64,000 bases of DNA from Site-B1 sp963722665 (lineage in GTDB: Bacteria > Bacteroidota > Bacteroidia > Flavobacteriales > Flavobacteriaceae): positions 49,458-113,457 of the forward strand of contig CAVRNW010000042.1 in the NCBI GenBank assembly GCA_963722665.1, written 5' to 3'. The position numbers were made by a program, and so were the translations under genes. Each line of letters opens with the position of its first letter. Position 1 is the first letter of the stretch. Below the pieces are notes generated by a model, which had not been told where the DNA came from, made no database searches, and was given only the letters and a program-made list of their open reading frames with translations. Below are positions 18,671 through 27,965 of this stretch, in pieces.

Positions 18671-19786
18671 CTAATTATTTATCGAATTGAAAATTAATTG
18701 AGCAGTTTTATTGCTGGCTCCTTTGCCTCCAAGCTTTTTTTCCAGATCGTAGTAATTGCTAAAGAATTTAGTTCGCTCACCCTTTTCTAGTATAATATCC
18801 AGTTCTTTTTTAAGTGATTTCTTATTGAAACTGTTTTGTATGAGTTCCGTGACCACTTGTTTGTTCATTATTAAATTGACCAATGAGATATATTCTAAAT
18901 TCACAAGGCGTTTTCCAATTTGATAAGAGAACCAGCTTCCTTTATAACATACAACCTGTGGAACCTTGAATAATGCTGTTTCTAAAGTAGCCGTGCCAGA
19001 CGTCACCAAAGCAGCGGTGGAGACACTCAATAAGTCATAGGTTCTATTAGGAACAAAACCAACATCCAAGTTCTTTATGAACGGTCTGTAAAATGAAAGA
19101 TCCTGACTAGGTGCGCCTGCAATAACGAATTGATATTTCGGATAATCACTTATAACAGAAAGCATTACAGACAACATTTTTTTTATCTCCTGTTTTCTGC
19201 TTCCCGGCAATAAGGCTATTATGGGTTTATCATTCAAGTCGTATTCAGTTCTGAATCCTGTTTCACTAACCTGTGTCCTGTCAGAAATGGCATCTATTAA
19301 CGGGTGACCAACAAATTCCACCGGGTAATTATGTTTTTTCTCATAGAATTCCTTCTCAAAAGGCAGGATAACGTACATTTTATCTATATCTCTTTTAATC
19401 GATTTTATCCGGTTCTCCTTCCAGGCCCAGATTTGTGGTGAAATATAAAAATGGGTTCTGAATCCTTTTGTTCTTGCCCATTTGGCTATTCTTAGATTAA
19501 ATCCCGGATAATCTATAAATATAATAACGTCAGGAGAGTAAGAGATAATATCCTCTTTGCAAAAGGAAATGTTCTTGAGGATAACATTCAGGTTTTTTGC
19601 AACCTCTAAAAATCCCATAAAAGCAAGGTCTTTGTAATGTTTCACTAGATTCTTACTTACACTTTGCATAAGGTCTCCTCCCCAAAACCTGAATTCAGCA
19701 GTCACATCTATATTGAGGATAGCTTTCATAAGGTTGGACCCATGCAGATCGCCGGAGGCTTCACCAGCAATAATGTAATACTTCAT
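18671..19786 (-). CDS. lpxB: lipid-A-disaccharide synthase LpxB
   Basis: A 371-residue family GT19 glycosyltransferase. It shows the N-terminal AGEASGDLHGSNLMKAI motif (residues 7-23), FIDYPGFNLRIAKWA (about 91-105), PQIWAWKENR, the nucleotide-sugar-binding LLPGSRKQEIKKML and the late TSGTATLETALF motif. It joins UDP-diacylglucosamine and lipid X into the lipid A disaccharide at the inner membrane. Usual family length is about 370-390, so it is complete. It lies between the small membrane gene (31-base gap) and the NlpC/P60 gene in a minus-strand run. Confidence 0.95.
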   Translation of the reverse strand: MKYYIIAGEASGDLHGSNLMKAILNIDVTAEFRFWGGDLMQSVSKNLVKHYKDLAFMGFLEVAKNLNVILKNISFCKEDIISYSPDVIIFIDYPGFNLRIAKWARTKGFRTHFYISPQIWAWKENRIKSIKRDIDKMYVILPFEKEFYEKKHNYPVEFVGHPLIDAISDRTQVSETGFRTEYDLNDKPIIALLPGSRKQEIKKMLSVMLSVISDYPKYQFVIAGAPSQDLSFYRPFIKNLDVGFVPNRTYDLLSVSTAALVTSGTATLETALFKVPQVVCYKGSWFSYQIGKRLVNLEYISLVNLIMNKQVVTELIQNSFNKKSLKKELDIILEKGERTKFFSNYYDLEKKLGGKGASNKTAQLIFNSINN

Positions 19787-19817
19787 TTAAAACAATTTAT
19801 AAGGTCGTCAGATTTTC

Positions 19818-20096
19818 TTAAATTTTATTTACTATTACTATTATGGCTGCCAAAAGCGTAGCCAATAGCACACCTCTTGCCTTGTAATCCTGATTCATTT
19901 TTATCAAAACAAAGAAAGCTATTAAATTCAAAATAGCTCCCAGACTCACTAATTTTCCAATGAAATTAAAATTCACAGCTGATTTTATAGTGCCCTCAAA
20001 TCCTTCTTTTGAAAACAAAATAATATACAGCGCTATACCAATAATATTAGCCAAAAGACCAATAAAAAAACCAATCATGACATCTCTTCTAATCAT
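19818..20096 (-). CDS. small integral membrane protein, unknown function
   Basis: A 92-residue protein with three hydrophobic segments (about residues 6-28, 46-63 and 74-90) and almost no soluble part. It overlaps the 3' end of surE by 8 bases and precedes lpxB by 31 bases, so it is translated from the surE-lpxB transcript. I do not recognise a characterised family. Its position in a lipid A operon makes a membrane role plausible but not shown. Confidence 0.7.
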   Translation of the reverse strand: MIRRDVMIGFFIGLLANIIGIALYIILFSKEGFEGTIKSAVNFNFIGKLVSLGAILNLIAFFVLIKMNQDYKARGVLLATLLAAIIVIVNKI

Positions 20097-20865
20097 TCAA
20101 TTTCCATGTATTTAGGTCATTTATAATATGATGAGCAGTAAGGTCAGCCTGCACAGGAACAACCGACACATAATTATTCTTTAATGCCCATTCATCTGTA
20201 TCCTTTCCGGGATCCAGATTGACAAATTTTCCTGTCAACCAGTAATATTCTCTCCCTTGCGGATTAATTCTTTTATCAAATTCCTCCTTCCAATTCGCTT
20301 TAGCCTGTCTGCATATTTTAATGCCCTTGATATCGTTTTTACTCAATTTTGGAAAATTTACATTTAGCACTACACCTTCAGGCAATCCATTTTTTAATAC
20401 ATTTTCGCTTATTGTTCTTACATAATCCTTGGTTGCCTCAAAATTGGCGTTCCAACTATAATCCAAAAGAGAGAATCCAATGGCCGGAATACCTTCCAGG
20501 CCCGCCTCAATGGCAGCACTCATTGTCCCGGAGTAGATCACGTTAATTGATGAATTTGATCCATGATTGATTCCTGAAACACAAAGATCGGGTAATCGTT
20601 TAAGAATTTCGTTTTTAGCTAGTTTAACGCAGTCGGCTGGTGTCCCGGAACAACTATATTCAATTTGCGGTCCGTCATCAATTTTAATGGATTCGACAAA
20701 TAAAGTAGAATTAACCGTAACTGCATGGCCCATGGCGCTTTGCGGGCTATCCGGAGCAACAACTATGACATCTCCAATTTTATTCATGATACTTATTAGG
20801 GTTCTCAAACCGGGAGCTGTTATTCCATCGTCGTTGGTTACTAAAATTAGGGGTTTATTACTCAT
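20089..20865 (-). CDS. surE: 5'/3'-nucleotidase SurE
   Basis: A 258-residue SurE phosphatase. Hallmarks are ILVTNDDGITAPGL near the N-terminus (metal-binding Asp pair in NDDG, residues 11-14), VVAPDSPQSAMGHAVTV (about 35-51), CSGTPADCVKLA and the SGINHGSNSSINVIYSGT stretch. It hydrolyses nucleoside 5'- and 3'-monophosphates. It is the first gene of the minus-strand run ending in comEC, and the next gene overlaps its end by 8 bases. A TAATTTAG sequence upstream resembles a -7 box with one mismatch. Confidence 0.95.
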   Translation of the reverse strand: MSNKPLILVTNDDGITAPGLRTLISIMNKIGDVIVVAPDSPQSAMGHAVTVNSTLFVESIKIDDGPQIEYSCSGTPADCVKLAKNEILKRLPDLCVSGINHGSNSSINVIYSGTMSAAIEAGLEGIPAIGFSLLDYSWNANFEATKDYVRTISENVLKNGLPEGVVLNVNFPKLSKNDIKGIKICRQAKANWKEEFDKRINPQGREYYWLTGKFVNLDPGKDTDEWALKNNYVSVVPVQADLTAHHIINDLNTWKLND

Positions 20866-20956
20866 TTTTTGATTTTCTTATAGCTGTGCTAAATTAAGTA
20901 AAATACTACTTAAATAACTAATTTAGTTGGTTTAACAAAAAATTAGTACCATTACA

Positions 20957-20964
20957 TAACTTTG
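20957..20964 (+). promoter_or_regulatory. -7 promoter box for the tail-specific protease
   Basis: TAACTTTG is a full match to TAnnTTTG, 54 bases before the ATG at 21019. The -33 half is poor (TTTA, 22 bases upstream). Confidence 0.5.
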
Positions 20965-21018
20965 GCATAATATTTTCTTTATTTTAGTTAAAAAATTATT
21001 TACTTATTTAAGAATTGA

Positions 21019-23151
21019 ATGATGAAAAGGAATTTTTATTTATTAATGCTTACAATCCTACTGGCGTTTGGGTCTTGTAGTTTTACATCTAAAACTTTTG
21101 ACGATCCTGACAAGGATAAAATGCTCGTCCAGATTATTACTTATATTCTGGAAAGAGGTCATTATGATCCAAAGGATATGAATGATGAGTTTTCAGCAGA
21201 AGTATATTCAGATTATTTAGAGAATATAGATCCGTTTAAAAGGTATTTTTATCAATCAGATATTGATGAATTTGAGCAATACAAATTCCTTTTAGATGAT
21301 CAATTAAAAGATTATGATATTTCTTTTTTCAACTTGACTTACCAGAGACTAGGTGAAAGAATGGAAGAAAGTGAATCCATATACAAGGAAATATTATCGT
21401 CTTCTTTCGACTTTAATGAAAATGAGGAATTTAACTCTGATTATGAGAAAATGCCTTATGTTAAAAATAAAAAACAATTAAAAGATCGCTGGAGATTACA
21501 ACTTAAGTATGCCACTATCGCGAATTTTGATGATTTAAAGAAAGATCAAAAAAAGAAATTGGAGGAAGATCCAAAATTCAAGGTTGAGACAGATGAAGAA
21601 ATTGAAGAAGAGTCTAGGAAATTAACCTTGATCTCTTTAGATGAATATTATGATATTATTGATGATCTGGAGCGAAAAGATTGGTTTGCTGTTTATATCA
21701 ATTCGATTGTTGAAGAGTTTGATCCACACACGTATTACTTTGCTCCTGAAGACAAAGATGTTTTTGACATGAGAATGTCAGGAAGTTTTGAAGGTATAGG
21801 AGCCAGACTTCAGAAAAAAATGGATCAGGTAAAAGTTAATGAGATCATTTCAGGCGGTCCGGCCTGGAGAGGAAAAGAGCTGGAAGTAGGTGATGTGATC
21901 TTAAAAGTTAAGCAGGAAGATGAAGAACAGGCATTAAGTATTGTAGGAATGCGATTGGATAATGCCATTAAGTTTATAAAAGGGCCTAAAGGAACAGAAG
22001 TAACCTTAACAGTAAAAAAAGTTGATGGTACTCTTAAGGATATTACTATAACCAGAGATGTGGTTGAATTGGAAGAAACGTATGCAAAATCTTCCATTGT
22101 TAAAAAGGATGACAAAGTTTATGGAGTGATCAATCTGCCAAAATTCTATATAGATTTTGAGGATTATAAGAACAGAAATGCTGCAACCGACCTTAAGAGG
22201 GAAATTGAAAGGCTTAAAAAACAGCATATGGAAGGATTGGTCATAGATCTGAGAAATAATGGTGGAGGTTCTTTACAAACTGTTGTCGATATAGCGGGAT
22301 TATTTATTAAAGATGGTCCTGTTGTGCAAATAAAATCTACAGGAGAACCTAAGGAGGTATTGAAGGATAGAGATAAATCCATTGCGTGGGATGGACCATT
22401 AGTAATCTTAGTTAATGAACTTTCAGCCTCGGCATCAGAGATCTTGGCAGCTGCTATGCAGGATTATAAACGAGCCATAGTGATTGGAAGTAGGCAAACT
22501 TACGGTAAAGGTACAGTTCAAAATATAGTAGATCTTAATAAAATGGTCAGAAATAATAAAAGTGGAGACCTGGGTGCATTAAAACTGACCACTCAAAAGT
22601 TTTACCGAATTAATGGTGGATCAACACAGCTTGAAGGCGTCAAGAGCGATGTCGTTGTGCCAGACAGATATAGTTACATTGATGTAGGCGAAAAGGATCA
22701 GGAAAATCCATTGCCTTGGGATAAAATTGATGCTGTAGATTTCAGTTTATGGGAAAGTTATTTTGACTATGATACAACTATTAGTAAAAGTAATGAGAGA
22801 ATGAGTAACAGTGAGCAATTGAAATTAATTGATGAGAGCGCAAAATGGATAAAAACGATTCGAGATGAGAATATCCATCCTTTAAATTACGATCTGTACA
22901 AGCAGCGACTGGAACTATCAGAAAAAGAAGCCGAGAAATTTGATAAGATAACAGATTACAAAACAAACCTGTCATTTGAATCTTTGCCTTACGAAAAGGA
23001 AGAGTTTGTGTCAGACACTATTTTGAAAGAAAAGCGAGAACGCTGGCATGAAAGCTTAAGTCAGGATGTTTATATAGAAGAGGCTATTAATGTACTTAAT
23101 GATCTTAAGATGTCTTATACTATTAAAAAAGTAGCGACCGTAAAGAACTAA
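21019..23151 (+). CDS. C-terminal (tail-specific) processing protease, S41 family
   Basis: A 710-residue Prc/Tsp-type protease with an N-terminal lipoprotein-like signal (LAFGSCSF, Cys20). Order: helical N-terminal region, a PDZ domain near residues 250-330 (AWRGKELEVGDVILKV), the S41 catalytic core with VIDLRNNGGGSL and the Ser-Lys dyad (Ser473 in SASASE and Lys497 in YGKGTVQ), and a C-terminal helical extension as in Prc. It degrades or trims periplasmic proteins from the C-terminus. It is followed 7 bases later by an ABC permease and probably shares its transcript, though no functional link is obvious. Confidence 0.92.
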   Translation: MMKRNFYLLMLTILLAFGSCSFTSKTFDDPDKDKMLVQIITYILERGHYDPKDMNDEFSAEVYSDYLENIDPFKRYFYQSDIDEFEQYKFLLDDQLKDYDISFFNLTYQRLGERMEESESIYKEILSSSFDFNENEEFNSDYEKMPYVKNKKQLKDRWRLQLKYATIANFDDLKKDQKKKLEEDPKFKVETDEEIEEESRKLTLISLDEYYDIIDDLERKDWFAVYINSIVEEFDPHTYYFAPEDKDVFDMRMSGSFEGIGARLQKKMDQVKVNEIISGGPAWRGKELEVGDVILKVKQEDEEQALSIVGMRLDNAIKFIKGPKGTEVTLTVKKVDGTLKDITITRDVVELEETYAKSSIVKKDDKVYGVINLPKFYIDFEDYKNRNAATDLKREIERLKKQHMEGLVIDLRNNGGGSLQTVVDIAGLFIKDGPVVQIKSTGEPKEVLKDRDKSIAWDGPLVILVNELSASASEILAAAMQDYKRAIVIGSRQTYGKGTVQNIVDLNKMVRNNKSGDLGALKLTTQKFYRINGGSTQLEGVKSDVVVPDRYSYIDVGEKDQENPLPWDKIDAVDFSLWESYFDYDTTISKSNERMSNSEQLKLIDESAKWIKTIRDENIHPLNYDLYKQRLELSEKEAEKFDKITDYKTNLSFESLPYEKEEFVSDTILKEKRERWHESLSQDVYIEEAINVLNDLKMSYTIKKVATVKN

Positions 23152-23158
23152 AATAAAT

Positions 23159-24256
23159 ATGAGTGATCATGTGAACTCATTATCTCAATTGGCGCTTCAA
23201 AAGTTCAAAAAAAACTTTTGGGGCGTTTTTAGTTTTTGGTTTATTATACTGGTTGGATTAATTTCAATTTTTGCATACACCATTGCGCCAGACAATTCGC
23301 AAAATGCCAACCAGATGCATTTATCCATCCATTCAAAAAAGCCTGGTTTTAAAGTAAATATTTTGACAATTCCCAATAGTCAGAATTCAAACTCTCAAAG
23401 TTGGTTCAACAAAGTATTTTTTGGAGTAAGAAATCCAAATACCGAAATTCCTGTTTTGGATTATAAATTGACCGATAGTAATTTGATCTATACAGAATAT
23501 GCTTTAGATGGATTGCAAGGCATGACTAAAACCATTAGTATTGATTTTTTAAAAGGAGATTCAATCAACAAATATATTAAAGAAAAAACCTTTTATCTTG
23601 GTACAGATAAGTATGGAAGAGACCTTTTAAGCAGAGTATTAGCCGGCGCCAGAATTTCGTTTTTTATAGGTTTTGTCGCTGTATTCATTTCTCTGGTCAT
23701 CGGAATTTTTATGGGAAGTATTGCGGGCTATTTTGGTGGGAGAGTAGATGCATTCATCATGTGGATCATTAATGTTACCTGGTCCATACCTACTTTGTTG
23801 TTGGTCATTGCAATAACTTTAGCACTTGGAAAAGGGTTTTGGCAAGTTTTTATTGCTGTTGGTTTAACTATGTGGGTCGAGGTGGCCAGAGTAGTCAGAG
23901 GACAAATAATAAGCGTTAAGGAAATGCAATATATAACTGCGGCTAGAGCTTTGGGATATACAGATCTCAGAATCATAGTTAAACATATTTTGCCCAACAT
24001 TATGGCGCCAATAATAGTTATTTCTGCTGCTAATTTTGCTGCAGCAATTTTAATTGAGAGTGGGTTGAGTTTTCTGGGGATTGGTGCGCAGCCTCCAATG
24101 GCAAGTTGGGGAGCCATGATAAAAGATCATTATAATTATATTATTCTGGGCAAGCCATATTTAGCTATCATTCCGGGTTTATGCATAATGGGTTTGGTAA
24201 TGGCATTTATGTTAATAGGTAATGCCTTAAGGGATGCGTTGGATGTAAAGAACTGA
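23159..24256 (+). CDS. OppC/DppC-type ABC transporter permease
   Basis: A 365-residue permease. An N-terminal helix (about 23-41) is followed by an extracytoplasmic segment of about 110 residues, then LGTDKYGRDLLSRVLAGAR (about 156-174) and five or six helices of the BPD_transp_1 fold, with the EAA-type loop AARALGYTDLRIIVKHILPN that docks on the ATPase. DppC/OppC proteins form half of the channel for peptides or nickel. No OppB, ATPase or binding-protein gene is adjacent, so the partners must be encoded elsewhere. It is probably read together with the protease gene upstream. Confidence 0.88.
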   Translation: MSDHVNSLSQLALQKFKKNFWGVFSFWFIILVGLISIFAYTIAPDNSQNANQMHLSIHSKKPGFKVNILTIPNSQNSNSQSWFNKVFFGVRNPNTEIPVLDYKLTDSNLIYTEYALDGLQGMTKTISIDFLKGDSINKYIKEKTFYLGTDKYGRDLLSRVLAGARISFFIGFVAVFISLVIGIFMGSIAGYFGGRVDAFIMWIINVTWSIPTLLLVIAITLALGKGFWQVFIAVGLTMWVEVARVVRGQIISVKEMQYITAARALGYTDLRIIVKHILPNIMAPIIVISAANFAAAILIESGLSFLGIGAQPPMASWGAMIKDHYNYIILGKPYLAIIPGLCIMGLVMAFMLIGNALRDALDVKN

Positions 24257-24284
24257 CTTTAAACCTTAGTTTTATATTCAATCT

Positions 24285-25568
24285 TTACCATTCATTTATT
24301 CGATTTGAATCCAATTTGATGAAAATGAAAAGTAGAATTGTGAATCCCCATAGTCCTGATCCACCGTAGCTAAAAAATGGAAGCGGAATACCAATTGTTG
24401 GTATGAGACCCATGACCATTCCAATATTAATAAAAAAATGGAAAAATATAATAGATGCCACGCCATAGCCATATACTCTACTAAATTGCGTTTTTTGTAA
24501 TTCTGCCAGATGAACAATTCGCAAAAGCAATAATATAAAAAGGACAACGACGCTAAAAGTACCAATAAAGCCCCATTCTTCACCAACAGTGCTAAAAATA
24601 TAATCTGTATGCTGTTCAGGCACAAACTTACCTGTAGTTCGTGTTCCTTCCTGAAAGCCTTTTCCCCATAAACCACCGGAACTAATGGCCTTTTCCGATT
24701 CCAGTAAATTGTAGGCATAGGTCTTTTTCATTCGCTCCAGCTTATCTGGATCTTTCTCCAGGCGGAGCCATAAGCTAATCCTGTCTTTTTGATGTGATGG
24801 TAATTTATTTTGGTAAACATAATTGACAGCTAGGGAAAAACCCAGTATAAGAATAGATAAGGTGGTAATAGTCAATACCTTGTTCTTTTTTTTTGATTTT
24901 ATAAAATACAGATATACAACAGAAATCAAGAGGACAGAAGCTATTATGGTTATAATAATTCCAAATTTCAGTGTTAAAATTGCAACAACAATGAACAATG
25001 CGGCTAAATAAAGATATATTCTTGGAAGCCCTTCCCTGAATAATACAAAGATAAAGGATGCATAAACAACTGTACTACCTGTATCATTTTGAAGCAATAT
25101 TAAAATAGCCGGAATGGCAATAATAATTAAAAGTCTAACTTGATCTTTAAGTACCTTGATATTGGTTTGCATATCACTAATATATTTAGCAACTGCCAGG
25201 GCAGTGGCTACTTTAGCGAATTCACTTGGTTGTATGGTCATTCCACCAATCCCATACCAGGAAGTTGCACCTGAAACTGTTTTACCGAAAATAAAAAGAC
25301 CTAATAATGAAATTAAGGACAGTATATAAATAACACTTGAAAAGCGTTCGTAGAATTTGGCTTCTATTGAAAGAATGATAATTATTAAAACGACCGTTAA
25401 AATTATAAATAATAATTGCTTTCCATATGGTTTATCAAGATCAAAATAACTCGAAACTTCAATACTGGATGAAGCAGAATATATATTGAACCAACCAAAA
25501 ATAACAAGTGCTAAGAATATTAGAATTGTTACCCAATCAAAATTAAAACTTCTGTCAGTCTGCCTCAT
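24285..25568 (-). CDS. rodA: rod shape-determining protein RodA (SEDS glycosyltransferase)
   Basis: A 427-residue SEDS-family peptidoglycan polymerase with about ten membrane helices. Family motifs include GATSWYGIGGMTIQPSEFAK (about residues 98-117), LLQNDTGSTVVY, the long extracytoplasmic loop with SGGLWGKGFQEGTRT and FVPEQHTDYIFSTVGEEWGF, and a C-terminal GIPLPFFSYGGSG. It polymerises glycan strands together with PBP2. Its start overlaps the end of mrdA by 14 bases, typical of the coupled mreBCD-mrdA-rodA operon, in which it is last. Confidence 0.95.
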   Translation of the reverse strand: MRQTDRSFNFDWVTILIFLALVIFGWFNIYSASSSIEVSSYFDLDKPYGKQLLFIILTVVLIIIILSIEAKFYERFSSVIYILSLISLLGLFIFGKTVSGATSWYGIGGMTIQPSEFAKVATALAVAKYISDMQTNIKVLKDQVRLLIIIAIPAILILLQNDTGSTVVYASFIFVLFREGLPRIYLYLAALFIVVAILTLKFGIIITIIASVLLISVVYLYFIKSKKKNKVLTITTLSILILGFSLAVNYVYQNKLPSHQKDRISLWLRLEKDPDKLERMKKTYAYNLLESEKAISSGGLWGKGFQEGTRTTGKFVPEQHTDYIFSTVGEEWGFIGTFSVVVLFILLLLRIVHLAELQKTQFSRVYGYGVASIIFFHFFINIGMVMGLIPTIGIPLPFFSYGGSGLWGFTILLFIFIKLDSNRINEW

Positions 25569-27462
25569 CTAAAGTAGGTATGGAAATTTCCTGAAATTCA
25601 CTTTTATCATTTATCCAGAATGATTTACCCGAATAAGGCTTTGCATATTCATCTTCTAAATTACCTTGTAAAACATAGCGTTCCATGTCTTTTCTGGTGA
25701 TTTTTCCTTTGAGGTATTTTTCAATCATCAATCCGGCAATTCTTCCTGCCCATCGACTGCCCCAATAGCCATTTTCAACATAAACCGCTATGGCAATTTT
25801 AGGGTCATCTTTAGGCGCAAAAGCAATAAAAATTGAATGATCTGTCAATTGAGTAGTAACGCCATTAATTTTTGTAAAATTCTCAGCAGTTCCCGTTTTT
25901 CCACAGATCTCTATTTCAGGAATTTGAATATATTTAGCAGTTCCTTTTTTATAAACAAGGTTCATTCCTTCAATAATTGGCTCAAAATGCTTGGAATCAA
26001 TACTGGTTATTTTTGGAATTGTGTAGTTTTTATCCAATTCCTGACCTTCTATATTTTTAATAATGTGAGGCGTATAAAAATAGCCTCTATTTGCAATGGC
26101 GGCAGTCATATTAGCCAGTTGGATGGGTGTTGCCAGTACTTCGCCTTGACCAATTGCATTAGATATTGTAAATGTAGAATACCATCGGTTTTCTCCGTAC
26201 ATTTTATCATAGGTCTTTGAATTAGGTATTTTCCCAGGCTGGCCTACGGATAGATCATATCCTAAATAATTACCTAGACCAAAGCTTGTGACATGTTTAT
26301 TCCAGGTATCCATGCCATCAGCAGGCCTGTCAAACTTATCAATTATCCTTCTATAAACTGTAGCGAAATAGGCATTACAAGATACCTGGATACCCTTGAT
26401 CATAGCATTTTTAGTACCATAATTACAATGACAACCCATAAATCGATCACCATATTTATAACCACGATAACAAGTGATTTGCTCATCCAGACCTATCACA
26501 TTTTCTTGTAAGGCAATCAGTGCATTAAGAGTTTTAAAAGGTGAGCCAGGTTCGTACATGGCCTGTAAACCTCTGTCAAACAGCGGTTTATTTATAGTGT
26601 CATTGTATAATTTTGTGAAATTTCTGGACCTTACCCTTCCTACCAGTAGATTTGGGTTATATGTTGGTGCAGTGATCATTGATAGTATTTCACCTGTTCC
26701 AGGCTCAATAGCGATGATTCCACCTCTTTTATTAGCCATGAGTTTTTCCCCATATTCCTGCAGTTTTGCATCGATAGTAGTAGTTATATCTTTACCTTTT
26801 TGTGGAATAGTATCAAACTTACCGTTTTTATAAGGACCGATATCTCTGTTAAACCTGTCTTTTTGAATGAATTTAACTCCTTTTACACCTTTTAGATCAT
26901 CTTCATAGGAAAACTCTATTCCTTGTTTTCCAATTAAATCGCCCATTTTGTAATATGGGTTCTTTTTGATTGTGGATTGATTAGCCTCAGCTATATATCC
27001 CAGAACATTTGCTCCAATGCTGGTTTGGTAGTCTCTCAACGATCGTTTTTGAATATAGAAGCCATCGAATTTCCTCATTTTTTCTTGGAGATATGCATAA
27101 TCTTCTTTTGAAAGATGAGATACAAATACCGAAGGTAATCTGGGAGAATAATTATACGCTCTCTTAAATTTCCTGATAAAATCACCTTTGTCAATCTTTA
27201 AAAGTGAACAGAATTCAATTGTATCCAGCGGTTCTACTTCTCTAGGTATCATCATTACATCATAGGATGGTTGATTGGCAACTAGCAAGACCCCATTTCT
27301 GTCATATACATAACCACGTTTAGGATAATCAAACACCTTTCGTATGGCATTATCTTCAAACAAGTTTTCTTCGGGTGCATTATAGACTTGCAAGTAGAAT
27401 AACCTGGCTGTAAAAATTATTCCTACAGCAAGTATAGAAAAGTAAAGTAAAAATTGTCTCAT
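25555..27462 (-). CDS. mrdA: penicillin-binding protein 2 (transpeptidase)
   Basis: A 635-residue class B PBP. I start it at the ATG at 27462, whose ATGA overlaps the mreD stop, rather than at a further-upstream ATG (27501). An N-terminal membrane anchor (about 4-24) is followed by the dimerisation/pedestal domain and the transpeptidase domain with the active-site SPFK (Ser307, Lys310), SCN (361-363) and KTGTAEN near residue 525. It cross-links lateral-wall peptidoglycan in complex with RodA. It overlaps rodA by 14 bases. Confidence 0.95.
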   Translation of the reverse strand: MRQFLLYFSILAVGIIFTARLFYLQVYNAPEENLFEDNAIRKVFDYPKRGYVYDRNGVLLVANQPSYDVMMIPREVEPLDTIEFCSLLKIDKGDFIRKFKRAYNYSPRLPSVFVSHLSKEDYAYLQEKMRKFDGFYIQKRSLRDYQTSIGANVLGYIAEANQSTIKKNPYYKMGDLIGKQGIEFSYEDDLKGVKGVKFIQKDRFNRDIGPYKNGKFDTIPQKGKDITTTIDAKLQEYGEKLMANKRGGIIAIEPGTGEILSMITAPTYNPNLLVGRVRSRNFTKLYNDTINKPLFDRGLQAMYEPGSPFKTLNALIALQENVIGLDEQITCYRGYKYGDRFMGCHCNYGTKNAMIKGIQVSCNAYFATVYRRIIDKFDRPADGMDTWNKHVTSFGLGNYLGYDLSVGQPGKIPNSKTYDKMYGENRWYSTFTISNAIGQGEVLATPIQLANMTAAIANRGYFYTPHIIKNIEGQELDKNYTIPKITSIDSKHFEPIIEGMNLVYKKGTAKYIQIPEIEICGKTGTAENFTKINGVTTQLTDHSIFIAFAPKDDPKIAIAVYVENGYWGSRWAGRIAGLMIEKYLKGKITRKDMERYVLQGNLEDEYAKPYSGKSFWINDKSEFQEISIPTLDEAD

Positions 27463-27965
27463 GAACTTTTTCTGGTGAAAATAATAGTTACTAAAATACA
27501 AAGGATAATAGTAAATATACTTGAGAATAACGTTTTTTGAGTAATTAAAATTATTTTGGAGATGCTAAAAATTTCTAATGAGTACATTATAAAATGATGA
27601 ACAACAGTCATCAATGCAAAATATGATAGTTTTGGAGCCAGATCTATATTGGTGAATTTAATAGATTGATTTTCATATAAAGCTCCAAAGACTGATTTTA
27701 AAAATCCGGGTCTAATAAATGCCAGAGTAACACTTGCAGCAGCATGAACGCCTCCGGAATCAGAAAAAATGTCCACACTGAGCCCTAATAAAAAAGATAA
27801 GAAAATAAATAATGTTCTGTTATTTTTTACCGGATATAGAATGATGAATAAAATGTAAATATACGGATTGATATAACCAAGAAAATTGATGTGGTTCAAA
27901 ACCAATACCTGTACTAGGACCAGTACAATAAATCTGACCGTATTTGTCCCAACAACTCTATTCAT
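27459..27965 (-). CDS. mreD: rod shape-determining membrane protein MreD
   Basis: A 168-residue protein with five or six hydrophobic helices and little else, as expected for MreD, which bridges MreC and the RodA/PBP2 pair in the elongasome. Sequence identity within the family is low, so the call leans on the order mreB-mreC-mreD-mrdA-rodA. Its start overlaps the end of mreC by 8 bases and its stop overlaps the mrdA ATG by 3-4 bases. Confidence 0.9.
   Translation of the reverse strand: MNRVVGTNTVRFIVLVLVQVLVLNHINFLGYINPYIYILFIILYPVKNNRTLFIFLSFLLGLSVDIFSDSGGVHAAASVTLAFIRPGFLKSVFGALYENQSIKFTNIDLAPKLSYFALMTVVHHFIMYSLEIFSISKIILITQKTLFSSIFTIILCILVTIIFTRKSS

Noticed and set aside
23728..24117. Minus-strand frame of 129 codons opposite the OppC-like permease
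   Set aside because: It is antisense to a conserved membrane domain; no start context or homology is evident.
24296..24718. Open minus-strand frame of 140 codons inside rodA
   Set aside because: It lies in another frame of a clear rodA gene and its sequence is not protein-like.
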